Shown: positions 15,348-23,250 of the stretch, in pieces
How the letters are laid out: each line of letters opens with the position of its first letter
Position numbering within the stretch: position 1 is the first letter of the stretch
DNA from: Prauserella endophytica
GTDB taxonomy: Bacteria; Actinomycetota; Actinomycetes; Mycobacteriales; Pseudonocardiaceae
NCBI RefSeq assembly: GCF_005146945.1
Contig: NZ_SWMS01000002.1
Location: 600,622 to 664,621 of the forward strand
Direction: 5' to 3'
DNA: 64,000 nt
Translations under genes and position numbers: made by a program
Notes under the pieces: generated by a model
The model's database searches: none
Told to the model about the DNA's origin: nothing
What the model saw: only the letters and a program-made list of their open reading frames with translations

Positions 15348-16097
15348 ATGGACGACGAGGCGTTCCAGGGCCACGTCGTCGAACGACTGGCCGCGCTGCC
15401 CGGCGTGCACGCGGTGACCCTCGGCGGCTCGCGGGCCGAGGGGACGCACAGCCCGGAAAGCGACTGGGATTTCGCCGTGTACTACCGCGGCGGCTTCGAC
15501 CCGGCCGACCTGCGCGCGATCGGCTGGGAGGGGGAGGTGACCGAACTCGGCGCGTGGGGTGGCGGTGTCTTCAACGGCGGCGCCTGGCTGACGATCGACG
15601 GCCGCCACACCGACGTCCACTACCGCGACCTGGAGGTCGTCGAGCACGAGCTGGCCGAAGCGGAGCAGGGGCGGTTCCACTGGGAGCCGCTGATGTTCCA
15701 CCTCGCCGGGATACCCAGCTACCTGGTGGCCGCCGAGCTCGCGCTGGCCCGGGTGCTGCACGGTGTCCTGCCCAGGCCCGCCTACCCCGAGGCGCTGAAG
15801 AGGACCGCCCCGGCGATGTGGCGGGGCCGGGCCGCGCTGACCCTCGGGTACGCGCGCGGCGGCTTCGCCCCGCGCGGCCAGGTCACCGAGGTCGCCGGCG
15901 CGCTGGCCACCGCCGCCGCGGAGACGGCACACGCCGTCCTCGCCGCGCGCGGCGAGTGGGTCACCAACGAGAAGCGGCTCATCTCGCGCGCGGGCCTGCG
16001 CGACATCGACGCCATCGTTGGCGCGCTGCGCGCCGAACCGGAGGCACTCGCGGAGGCGATCACAGCGGCCGGGAAGCTGTTCGACGCGGCCACGTGA
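15348..16097 (+). CDS. nucleotidyltransferase-domain protein
   Basis: A 249-residue protein with the polymerase-beta-type motif LGGSRAEGTHSPESDWDFAV near 25-44 (Gly-Ser...Asp-x-Asp) and a third acidic residue in TDVHYRD near 83. The C-terminal part is helical, as in DNA polymerase beta-like adenylyltransferases (ANT group). The substrate is unknown. ATG 15348 is favoured by the usual family N-terminus; an in-frame GTG at 15321 is an alternative. Confidence 0.8.
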   Translation: MDDEAFQGHVVERLAALPGVHAVTLGGSRAEGTHSPESDWDFAVYYRGGFDPADLRAIGWEGEVTELGAWGGGVFNGGAWLTIDGRHTDVHYRDLEVVEHELAEAEQGRFHWEPLMFHLAGIPSYLVAAELALARVLHGVLPRPAYPEALKRTAPAMWRGRAALTLGYARGGFAPRGQVTEVAGALATAAAETAHAVLAARGEWVTNEKRLISRAGLRDIDAIVGALRAEPEALAEAITAAGKLFDAAT

Positions 16098-16151
16098 TGT
16101 CGGTGGTGGCTGCTACGTTCGCGACCTGAAACGAGACCCGAAGGAGCCCGC

Positions 16152-16367
16152 ATGCCGGAATCCGAGACCGTCGCGCCGACCGAGTTCCCCCGGCGGATGG
16201 GCAAGGTCGCTCCGCGCGAGCTGGCCCTGAACGGCTACACGCGCTACGAGCAGCTGACCCGCGTCACGGCCAGTGAACTGCTCAGGATCCACGGTGTGGG
16301 TCCCAAGGCGATCCGGATCCTGGAGGAGGAGCTGGCCGCCAGGGGGCTCGCGTTCGCCGAGTCCTGA
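16152..16367 (+). CDS. helix-hairpin-helix small protein
   Basis: A 71-residue protein: APRELALNGYTRYEQLTRVTASELLRIHGVGPKAIRILEEELAARGLAF. The LLRIHGVGPKAIRILEEEL segment is a helix-hairpin-helix like that of the RNA polymerase alpha C-terminal domain or of DNA-repair proteins, which bind DNA backbone without sequence specificity. ATG follows GAAGGAG. Precise role unknown. Confidence 0.85.
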   Translation: MPESETVAPTEFPRRMGKVAPRELALNGYTRYEQLTRVTASELLRIHGVGPKAIRILEEELAARGLAFAES

Positions 16368-16624
16368 GGCGCTCAGCCCAGGCTCGCGATGATCGCCGGG
16401 CCACCGCTTCGGTGCCGGGCCGTGCCGTGGCGCCCGAGCGCACCGACCCCACGACGGCCTTGGCGGCGTGCCGGGGTGGCCCGCGGCGGATCCGGCGTGG
16501 CTCCGCCGCGGGCACGTCCTTCGCCGTGCCGCCTAGCCGGGCTGGCGTTCGCGGAGGCCACCGCTGGGTCCCCATGCGCTCGAACGTCCTGTCCGTGGTC
16601 TCCTACGGCGAGGTCGGAGCTGAA
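16368..16624. other. gene-free stretch between convergent genes
   Basis: The 257 bases between the HhH gene and the MHS transporter contain no frame with family resemblance and no clear hairpin. A minus-strand frame ends ...SGGPAIIASLG at 16373, which could be a gene remnant, but nothing upstream supports it. Confidence 0.5.
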
Positions 16625-17956
16625 TCATTCGACGGTGTCCAGATCGGCGCCCTTCGTCTCACGGCTCGTCGCCACCGCCACGACCGTGACCGCCATGGTG
16701 AGCACGAGGTAGCCGATGACCGTGCCAACGCCGAACGAGTCGATCAGCCAGACCGCGATGAGCGGCGCGGGAGCGCCGGCGATGATCGAGGAACCCTGGA
16801 ACACCAGTGAGGCGCCGGCGTAGCGGTGGCGCGTGGGGAACAGCTCGGTGATCCACGCGGCCTCGGTACCGGCGAGCATGCCGTGGAAGAACGCGCCGAC
16901 ACACACGCCGAGCCACAGCATCGGCAGGCTCTCGGTCTGCACCAGCCAGAAGAACGCCGGCGCCCACACCACCAGCACCACGGCGGGCACGAGCATGGCC
17001 TTCTTCCTGCCGACGCGGTCGGACCAGTGCCCGCCGCCGATCATGCCGAGGAACTGCGCCAGCGAGGCGAACGTGACCGCCATGATCACGTCGCCGCGCT
17101 CGTAGCCGAACGACGTGGTGGCGTAGGCGATCACGAACACCGTGTAGATGTAGAAGGCGATGTTCTCGCCGAGCCGCATCCCGAGGCCGTGCAGCACCGG
17201 GCGCGGGCGGGAGAGCGCCTCGAGCACGCTGGACCGCCGTTCGGTGGCGGCCCGGGTCTCCGCCCTGGCCTGCGCGGCCCGGAAGACCGGGGACTCCTCG
17301 ACGCTGCGCCGGATCCAGAAGCCGATGATCAGCAGCGGGATGGCGACGAGGAAGGCGAGGCGCCAGCCCCAGCGGTCGAAGGCGTCGCCGGGGAAGAGCA
17401 CACCGATGGACGTGACCACCACGGTCGCCAGCACGGTGCCGAGCGGAGCGCCGGCCTGTGGCCAGGCGGCCCAGAAGCCGCGCCGCTTGGGCTCGCCGTA
17501 CTCGCTGACCATGAGCACGGCGGCGCCGAACTCACCGCCGAGCGCGAAGCCCTGCACCATGCGCAGCACCACGAGCAGCACCGTGGCCCACAGCCCGATC
17601 TGCGAGTAGGTCGGCAGCAAGCCGATCATGGCGGTCGAGATGCCGAGCAGGAGGAAGGTGACGACGAGCATCGGCTTTCGGCCGTACTTGTCGCCGAGGT
17701 GGCCGAACACGATGCCGCCGAGCGGGCGGGCGACGAAGCCGAGCCCCTGGGTGGCCAGCGCGAGGAGCAGCTTCACGATGCCGCTGTCGCCGGGGAAGAA
17801 GAGCGGTCCCAGCACGGTCGCGGCGAGGATGCCGTAGATCGCGAAGTCGTACCATTCGAGAACTGCCCCGGCCATGCTGCCGGCCAGCACGCGCCGGAAC
17901 CCGGCCCGCTCGCCGGGCGCGGTGCGCGCGGCCGGGTGTTCCACCGGTGACGTCAT
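16625..17956 (-). CDS. MHS-family MFS transporter
   Basis: A 443-residue 12-helix transporter of the metabolite:H+ symporter type: LEWYDFAIYG near 33, FGHLGDKYGRKPML near 90, GFALGGEFGAAVLM near 135 and RRSVEESPVFR near 220. Its gene starts 33 bases after the P450 gene on the same strand and is probably co-transcribed with it, so it may bring in the P450 substrate or a linked carboxylate (inference). It resembles the transporter at 65-1420 but has a different neighbourhood. Confidence 0.92.
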   Translation of the reverse strand: MTSPVEHPAARTAPGERAGFRRVLAGSMAGAVLEWYDFAIYGILAATVLGPLFFPGDSGIVKLLLALATQGLGFVARPLGGIVFGHLGDKYGRKPMLVVTFLLLGISTAMIGLLPTYSQIGLWATVLLVVLRMVQGFALGGEFGAAVLMVSEYGEPKRRGFWAAWPQAGAPLGTVLATVVVTSIGVLFPGDAFDRWGWRLAFLVAIPLLIIGFWIRRSVEESPVFRAAQARAETRAATERRSSVLEALSRPRPVLHGLGMRLGENIAFYIYTVFVIAYATTSFGYERGDVIMAVTFASLAQFLGMIGGGHWSDRVGRKKAMLVPAVVLVVWAPAFFWLVQTESLPMLWLGVCVGAFFHGMLAGTEAAWITELFPTRHRYAGASLVFQGSSIIAGAPAPLIAVWLIDSFGVGTVIGYLVLTMAVTVVAVATSRETKGADLDTVE

Positions 17957-17989
17957 TGTCGAGAACCTTTCTGGAAAGAGGGAACCGGC

Positions 17990-20302
17990 TCAGAGGCCGA
18001 GGGTGAGCTTGCTCCCGCACGCGCGGGAGCAGCACGTCATCATCACGGTGTTGGCGGCCCGCTCCGCCTTGGTCAGAACGAGGTCGCGATGGTCGACGTC
18101 ACCGTCGAGCACCGGCGCCTCGCACGAGCCGCAGAGACCTTCCTCGCAGTCGCTGGAGATGTCGATGTTCGCCGCGCGCAGCGCCGCGAGCACGGTCTGA
18201 CCGGGGCCCACGTGCACGGTGAGGCCGGAGTCGGCCAGCTCCACGTCGAACCCGTGCTCGACGGTGGGATCGAGCTCCCGCTTGATGCTCGTGAAGTGTT
18301 CGATGTGGAGGGTGTCGGCGGGCCAGGACTCCGCCTGCTCCTCCAGCGCGGCCAGCAGCCGCTCCGGCCCGCACGCGTAGACCTGGACACCGTCGCGCTC
18401 CTCGGCCACCAGGGTGGTCACGTCGAGCCGTCCTCCCTCCTCGCCACAGTGCACCGTGAGGCGTTCGCCGTGGTCGCGGCGGGCCCGGTCGAGCAGGGCC
18501 ATCCCGCTCGCCGTGCGGCCGCAGTAGTGCAGCTCGTAGCTCGCGCCCGCGGAGCGCAGGTGGTCGGCCATCGCGATGATCGGCGTGATGCCGATGCCGC
18601 CCGCGACGAGGACGTAGTGCCGGGCGGCGGGGTCGAGCCGGAAATGGTTGCGGGGCCCGCGCAGCGTCAGCGTGCTGCCGGGCCGAAGCCGCTCGTGCAC
18701 GTAGCGGGAACCGCCGCGGCTCTCCGGCTCGCGCAGCACCGCGATGCGGTACCGGCGGGTGTCGGCGGGATCCCCGCACAGGGAGTACTGGCGGGACAGC
18801 CCGTCGAGGTCCAGGTCGATGTGCGCGCCGGGCGACCACGCCGGCAGCGGCTTGCCGGTCCCGTCGGTGAGGGTGAGCGTGACGACGCCGTCCGCGGCGG
18901 GCTCGACCGACTCGACCGTGACCGTCCTGGTGATGGCTCGGGTGGAGGGCTCACCGATGCGCACCGGCCGGTGCCGCCGCAGGACCGAGCGGTCGCTGCG
19001 CTCCGGGTTGGCCGAGGGGTCCCACTGCACCCACAGGTGGTCGGGCCCGCGGAAGGAGGTGTTGGGCAGGTAGGTGAACTCCTGGTCGGGCACCAGCTCG
19101 AGGTGCGGCAGCCGGGTGGTCAGCTCCTCCAGGAAGATCTGCAGCTCCATGCGGGCGAGGTTCTTGCCCATGCACTGGTGGCTGCCGTAGCCGAAGGTCA
19201 GGTGGTCGCTGGCGTTCTCGCGGCGGATGTCGAAGGCGTCGGCGTTGTCGAAGTGCCGCTCGTCGCGGTTTGCCGAGGAGTTGACGATCAGCAACTTGGC
19301 ACCCCGGGGGATCGGCACCCCGCCGATCGTGGTGTCGGCGGTGACGAGCCGCCGCCATGCGGCGACTGAGCCGGAGTGGCGCAGGCATTCCTCCACGGCG
19401 TTGGGGATCAGCGCGGGGTCGGCGCAGAGCTCCTCCCACACCGAGCGGTTCTCCAGCAGCAGCTTGATCGCGTTGGCCGCGGCGTTGGCCGTGGTCTCGT
19501 GTGCGGCGACGATTCCGGCCATCATGATCGAGTGCAGGTAGGAGTCGGTGATGACGTCCGGCTGCTCGCGCTGCGCGCGGATGCTGAACGGCATCCAGCC
19601 CGGGCCCGAGGGGTCCTGCCGCAGCTTCTCCACCACGGTGCCCGCGAACTGCCAGAACTTGCCCACGGCCTCGGCCACCGCCACCTGCTCCTCCGGTGAA
19701 GGGCGGCCCCAGGTGTTGACGGTGTGCGCGATGGAGTACCTCCGCAGCGTCTCCATGTCCTCCTCGGGCACGCCGAGGAAGTGCAGCGCGACGGTGAGCG
19801 GGACCTCCCAGAGCATCTCGTCGACGAGGTCGGCCTTGCCCGCGTCGACGAACCGGTCGACGTACTCCCTGGTCAGCTTGCGCACCATGGGCTCGTGGCC
19901 GGCGAGGTGCTCCGGCGTGAACGGCTCCATCAGCGCGCGCCGCCTTGGCATGTGCTCCGGCTCGTCCTCGTTCACGAGCGTGCGGTTCATCGCGTAGCCG
20001 TACTTCGCGAGCGTCGCGGTGGCCTCCTCGGAGACCGGGGTGATCTTCTCGAGCGCGATGGACGGCGAGAAGAGGACGTTGTCGCGGAACACCGCCTTCA
20101 CGTCGTCATAGCGCGTGACGACCCAGTAACCGATCTCCGGGCTGTAGAAGACGGGCTCCTCCTCGCGGGACCAGCGGACCGCCTCGGGCGGGTCCGCCTG
20201 GTACGCCTCGCCGAACGGGTCGAACGCGGCCGCGTTGGCCGACACGGGGCAGCCCGCGGCTGCCATGGCCGAGTGGTCGACCGGGCACGACCCTGTGCTC
20301 AT
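17990..20302 (-). CDS. self-sufficient cytochrome P450, CYP116B-type (P450-PFOR fusion)
   Basis: A 770-residue fusion with heme, FMN and 2Fe-2S domains, the length of P450RhF/CYP116B. The I-helix AGIVAAHETTANAA, the EECLRH ExxR helix and the heme loop FGYGSHQCMGKN (Cys near 376) lie in the P450 half. The reductase half shows SRQYSLCGD (FMN, near 504), LVAGGIGITPI (NAD(P)H, near 566) and the plant-type ferredoxin CEEGLCGSCE with a last Cys in MMTCCSR (near 722-760). Such enzymes hydroxylate or dealkylate aromatics and herbicides using NAD(P)H with no separate partner. The ATG is MSTGSCPVDHS. An IclR regulator lies upstream. Confidence 0.95.
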   Translation of the reverse strand: MSTGSCPVDHSAMAAAGCPVSANAAAFDPFGEAYQADPPEAVRWSREEEPVFYSPEIGYWVVTRYDDVKAVFRDNVLFSPSIALEKITPVSEEATATLAKYGYAMNRTLVNEDEPEHMPRRRALMEPFTPEHLAGHEPMVRKLTREYVDRFVDAGKADLVDEMLWEVPLTVALHFLGVPEEDMETLRRYSIAHTVNTWGRPSPEEQVAVAEAVGKFWQFAGTVVEKLRQDPSGPGWMPFSIRAQREQPDVITDSYLHSIMMAGIVAAHETTANAAANAIKLLLENRSVWEELCADPALIPNAVEECLRHSGSVAAWRRLVTADTTIGGVPIPRGAKLLIVNSSANRDERHFDNADAFDIRRENASDHLTFGYGSHQCMGKNLARMELQIFLEELTTRLPHLELVPDQEFTYLPNTSFRGPDHLWVQWDPSANPERSDRSVLRRHRPVRIGEPSTRAITRTVTVESVEPAADGVVTLTLTDGTGKPLPAWSPGAHIDLDLDGLSRQYSLCGDPADTRRYRIAVLREPESRGGSRYVHERLRPGSTLTLRGPRNHFRLDPAARHYVLVAGGIGITPIIAMADHLRSAGASYELHYCGRTASGMALLDRARRDHGERLTVHCGEEGGRLDVTTLVAEERDGVQVYACGPERLLAALEEQAESWPADTLHIEHFTSIKRELDPTVEHGFDVELADSGLTVHVGPGQTVLAALRAANIDISSDCEEGLCGSCEAPVLDGDVDHRDLVLTKAERAANTVMMTCCSRACGSKLTLGL

Positions 20303-20353
20303 ACTGCGCCCTCCACGATGCTGAGCTGGTGTTTTACTAATAACGAACATCTT

Positions 20354-20369
20354 GTCGCTGTCAGCGAAC
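20354..20369. promoter_or_regulatory. dyad between IclR gene and P450 gene
   Basis: GTCGCTGTCAGCGAAC is an imperfect palindrome, about 50 bases upstream of the P450 start, within an AT-richer stretch (TTTTACTAATAACGAACATC). A further GAAC/GTTC repeat is at 20344-20349. Location and shape fit an operator for the adjacent IclR-type regulator. Confidence 0.4.
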
Positions 20370-20420
20370 AGAAGGAGAGTAAGTGGGGGCCAGGGGAGAG
20401 TCAAGAAGGTCGCCTGCGGC

Positions 20421-21095
20421 TCAGGCGGAGAGCAGCTGCTCCAGCTCACGGGCGGCGCGCATGACGGCGTCCGCCGCGAGATCGGTGTCGAGCCCGTCGA
20501 TGGCGACGACGCCGACGCAGTGCTCTGCCGTGCCGAGGCCGGCGGGGGCGCGGATGCCCGCCGCGATACCGACGGCGCCCCGCTCCAGCTCGCCCCGCGT
20601 GAGGCTGTAGCCGTCGCGGCGGGCCTGCCGCACCGCTTCCGGGTCGGCCGGGTCCTCCGGCCGCGCGGCGAGGATGGCGATGCCCGCGGCGCCCTTCGTG
20701 AGCGGGTGCCTGCTGCCGACGCGGTAGCCGACGGTCAGCACGGTCCCCTCCGGCTCGGCGACGAGCACGGCCACGCAGTCCTTGCCCTCGGCGGCGGAGA
20801 TGAACGCGGTCGCGTGGGTCTCGTTGGCGAGCGCGTGCAGCAACGGCCGCGCGTCCTCGGTGAACCGGGACTCGAACCGTGAGGCCAGCACGGCCACACC
20901 CACCGCGAGCCGGACCCGCCCTTCGTCGGTGCGGGACACGAGCAGGTGCTCCTCCAGCGTCGCGACGATGCGGTAGCAGATGGCCCGGTGGATGCCGAGC
21001 TCCTTGGCCAGCTCGGCGACGGAGATGCCGGCGGGGGAGTGCGAGATCACCTCGAGCGCGCGCAAACCCCGGTCCAGCGTCTGCAGCGTGCTCAT
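20421..21095 (-). CDS. IclR-family transcriptional regulator
   Basis: A 224-residue regulator. The winged helix-turn-helix covers TLDRGLRALEVISHSPAGISVAELAKELGIHRAICYRIVATLEEHLLV (about 5-55); the C-terminal GAF-like effector domain includes LLHALANETHATAFISAAEG and the glycine-rich VGYRVGSRHPLTKGAAGIAILA. It lies directly upstream of, and on the same strand as, the P450-transporter pair and probably controls it in response to an aromatic or related effector (inference). Start ATG chosen because the longer frame upstream is Arg-rich and noncoding in character. Confidence 0.9.
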   Translation of the reverse strand: MSTLQTLDRGLRALEVISHSPAGISVAELAKELGIHRAICYRIVATLEEHLLVSRTDEGRVRLAVGVAVLASRFESRFTEDARPLLHALANETHATAFISAAEGKDCVAVLVAEPEGTVLTVGYRVGSRHPLTKGAAGIAILAARPEDPADPEAVRQARRDGYSLTRGELERGAVGIAAGIRAPAGLGTAEHCVGVVAIDGLDTDLAADAVMRAARELEQLLSA

Positions 21096-21391
21096 GCGCT
21101 CGGGCCCCCTTCTCCGCCGGTACTCCGCCGACCTTACTGCGTGCCGGACGCGCCACTGGCCGGTGGATCTCCGCCGCGCCCGGCCCGGCGCATTCAGTGT
21201 CCATTCAGGACGGTTTAACGGTCGGATCACCTCACCGGCGGGCCGGGCGGCGTCGTGGGGTTTCTCGTGCTATACCTGGAGATACGAGCGACGCGGCCGA
21301 GCACTCACCGCCGGTGCGCGCTCGCCGTCTTGATCACACTTGTTTTCTTCGTTCGGGCGATTCGTGTTGCCCTGGAAAAGAGGAGGGAGAG

Positions 21392-21787
21392 TTGTCCCGC
21401 GTTGTGAGGGCCGAGATCACCCGTGCCGGGCAGCTGCCCGCGGTGGCCGCCGTGATGTCGGCGGCGTTCCTGCTCGCCGCGGTCACCGGGCTCGCGTCAC
21501 TGGTCGTCTCCGAGCTTCCGCAGCTGTCGTTCGCGCAGAGCCTCGCGTACGCCGGCCTCGGTGTCTGGGGCTGGAACATCTCGCGGACGGTGCCCGGCGC
21601 GCAGCGTTTCCTGCGCGGCGTCGGCGTCGCCTTCCTGGTGCTGTGGTTCGTCGGCGTGTTCGGCGGGCGACAACAGCCGCTCAGCCTGCTCGGCCTCGAC
21701 CCCGTGGACAACCTCGTGCACCTCGGCGTGGCGATCGTCGCGTTGCTGCTCGCGACGATCGTGTCCCCACGGCTGACCGCGGACTGA
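21392..21787 (+). CDS. DUF4383-like membrane protein
   Basis: A 131-residue protein with four predicted helices: AVMSAAFLLAAVTGLASLVV, FAQSLAYAGLGVWGW, FLRGVGVAFLVLWFVGVFG and DNLVHLGVAIVALLLATIV. LGLDPVDNLVHLGVAIVAL is the DUF4383 pattern. A TTG start is preferred because AGGAGG lies five bases before it; GTG at 21404 is the alternative. Function unknown. Confidence 0.72.
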   Translation: MSRVVRAEITRAGQLPAVAAVMSAAFLLAAVTGLASLVVSELPQLSFAQSLAYAGLGVWGWNISRTVPGAQRFLRGVGVAFLVLWFVGVFGGRQQPLSLLGLDPVDNLVHLGVAIVALLLATIVSPRLTAD

Positions 21788-21793
21788 CCGCTT

Positions 21794-21822
21794 CCCGGTG
21801 AAGGGCCCGGCCCTTCACCGGG
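21794..21822. terminator. perfect hairpin between convergent genes
   Basis: CCCGGTGAAGGG and CCCTTCACCGGG pair perfectly over 12 bases around a 5-base loop, directly between the stop codons at 21787 (plus) and 21832 (minus). There is no U-tract. It is a likely bidirectional terminator. Its GTGAAGG core echoes the repeat at 5493, 52385 and 63565. Confidence 0.75.
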
Positions 21823-21831
21823 GGCCTGTTC

Positions 21832-22254
21832 CTAACCGACCGGCACGGCGTCCGGGATCCGGGCCGCCGTGCTGAGCGCGGGACCTCCGCCGCGCGCCTC
21901 GCCGGTGTCGAACGGGGTGAAGTCGAAGCGCACCTCGCCGCGGTCGGGACCGCAGACGGCCGGCGTGATCAGCCCGGCCGCGCCGGTGGCACTCAGCTCG
22001 GAGAGCAGGCGTGCCAGCGTCTCGGGCGCCAGCCGCGGTTCCTGGTCTGCCTGTGCAAGGGTGCGGTGCAGGTTCGTCACCTCCCAGCCGTCGGCCGTGC
22101 CGCTGCCCGCCGGCGCCGCGAGCGCCGCCGTGACCAGCCACCGGCCGGGCTTGCCCGCCAGCGCGGGCGTGCGGCGGCTCCCGATCCCGATCACCTGGTC
22201 GGCGCGGATCAGCCCGTCGCCGAGCGTGCGGATCCAGACGTTCTGCAGTGCCAT
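21832..22254 (-). CDS. hypothetical protein downstream of MerR gene
   Basis: A 140-residue soluble protein: MALQNVWIRTLGDGLIRADQVIGIGSRRTPALAGKPGRWLVTAALA, then DGWEVTNLHRTLAQADQEPRLAPETLARLLSELS and a C-terminal RGEVRFDFTPFDTGE. I do not recognise the family. The beta-rich N-terminus recalls small barrel domains. It starts seven bases after the MerR stop, so the two share an mRNA and perhaps a function. Confidence 0.7.
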   Translation of the reverse strand: MALQNVWIRTLGDGLIRADQVIGIGSRRTPALAGKPGRWLVTAALAAPAGSGTADGWEVTNLHRTLAQADQEPRLAPETLARLLSELSATGAAGLITPAVCGPDRGEVRFDFTPFDTGEARGGGPALSTAARIPDAVPVG

Positions 22255-22261
22255 CGTCCCC

Positions 22262-22621
22262 TCAGTCCTTTCGCGTCTTCGCTCCCTCACTCGAACCGGA
22301 CCCATTGCCGCCGTCCCGCTCGCCCAGCCTGCGGCGTAGCTCCTGGTTCTCCGCCTGTGACTCCGCGAGCTCGTCCTCCAGCCGCACGATGCGCTCGGCC
22401 GCGGCCAGCGTCATGCCGTTGTCGAACAGCTCTCGCATGCGCGCGGCCAGCCGGAGCTGCCGCCGCGTGTAGCGGCGGTGTCCGCCCGCCGAGCGGTGCG
22501 GCTGGACGACGTCGGCCGCGTCGAGACTCCGCAGGAACGCGGGCTGCACCTCGAGCGCGTCGGCGGCCTGGCCCATGGTCCAGGCCGGATAGTCCTCGTC
22601 ATCCAACCGGTTTACATCCAC
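22262..22621 (-). CDS. MerR-family transcriptional regulator
   Basis: A 119-residue regulator: YPAWTMGQAADALEVQPAFLRSLDAADVVQPHRSAGGHRRYTRRQLRLA (helix-turn-helix and wing with the GGHRRYT signature) followed by a coiled coil AAAERIVRLEDELAESQAENQELRRRLGE at about 75-105. No cysteine cluster, so it is not a metal or redox sensor; it is HspR-like in size. GTG 22621 is chosen because an ATG further upstream would lie inside the promoter dyad at 22658. It is divergent from the gene at 22726. Confidence 0.88.
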   Translation of the reverse strand: MDVNRLDDEDYPAWTMGQAADALEVQPAFLRSLDAADVVQPHRSAGGHRRYTRRQLRLAARMRELFDNGMTLAAAERIVRLEDELAESQAENQELRRRLGERDGGNGSGSSEGAKTRKD

Positions 22622-22647
22622 GTAGCCAGGGTATCTAGACAACAGAC

Positions 22648-22676
22648 TTGACTCAATCTGTAGTTCCAACTATAGA
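22648..22676 (+). promoter_or_regulatory. near-consensus promoter with MerR-type dyad in the spacer
   Basis: TTGACT (22648-22653) and TATAGA (22671-22676) are 17 bases apart on the plus strand, facing the gene at 22726. The dyad CTGTAGTT-CC-AACTATAG at 22658-22675 sits between the two boxes, the position in which MerR proteins bind. The divergent MerR gene starts at 22621, so the same dyad could control both directions. Confidence 0.7.
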
Positions 22677-22725
22677 TTTTCTCAGGTGTGGTTGATCTTT
22701 CGAGGAACCTGCTCGGGGACGGAAA

Positions 22726-23166
22726 ATGGATCTGGAATCACACAGCGCACCCGCGAGGGGATTGCGCCGGTACGTCCGTCTGGTGGAGGACGCGCTCGGC
22801 CTGACCGGCCAGGGCTCGTACGTGCAGCTGGAGACGCCGGTGAGCGCGTACGTCGCGCTGAGCGGGCAGCTTCCCGGCTTCGCCGACCGGGACGTCGCGC
22901 TGATCTGGGACGAGGAGAACGGCTGGGCGGGCGCGGTGGAGTCGCGCTGCGGCGAGGACCTGCTGGTGCTCGCCTATCTCGGTGACCGGATACTCCCGCC
23001 GCCGAGGGTCGTCGCGAAGTTCACCGAGCGGCTGTTCGCGGGCGAACTGCCCGGCCCGCCCGAACCGCCCGCGCTGCGGGATGCCCACATGACCGACGAC
23101 CTCCCGATGCTGCTCGCCGAGTACGCCGAACCCGCGAGGGCGCTCACCGGGCTCGCACGGGTGTAG
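22726..23166 (+). CDS. DUF6292-family protein
   Basis: A 146-residue acidic protein: RGLRRYVRLVEDALGLTG, YVQLETPVSAYVALSGQLPGFADRDVALIWDEENGWAGAVES and LAYLGDRILPPPRVVAKFTERLF. The D.AL.WDE..GWA.A.E pattern is characteristic of DUF6292, common in Pseudonocardiaceae and Streptomyces with unknown function. It lies behind the MerR-type promoter, so it is the probable target of that regulator. Confidence 0.78.
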   Translation: MDLESHSAPARGLRRYVRLVEDALGLTGQGSYVQLETPVSAYVALSGQLPGFADRDVALIWDEENGWAGAVESRCGEDLLVLAYLGDRILPPPRVVAKFTERLFAGELPGPPEPPALRDAHMTDDLPMLLAEYAEPARALTGLARV

Positions 23167-23174
23167 CCGCCGGA

Positions 23175-23237
23175 CCGCGAGTCGTGCGCTCAGGGCCGCG
23201 AGTCGTGCGTTCCGGGCGCCGAGTTGCGCGTTCGGTG
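23175..23237. repeat. three 21-base tandem repeats
   Basis: CGCGAGTCGTGCGCTCAGGG (unit 1, 23175-23195), CGCGAGTCGTGCGTTCCGGG (unit 2, 23196-23216) and a third, diverged unit GCCGAGTTGCGCGTTCGGTG (23217-23237) follow each other without gaps, between the convergent genes ending at 23166 and 23251. It is intergenic; whether it terminates transcription or is a mobile repeat is unknown. Confidence 0.7.
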
Positions 23238-23250
23238 CCGGGGCCCGCGG

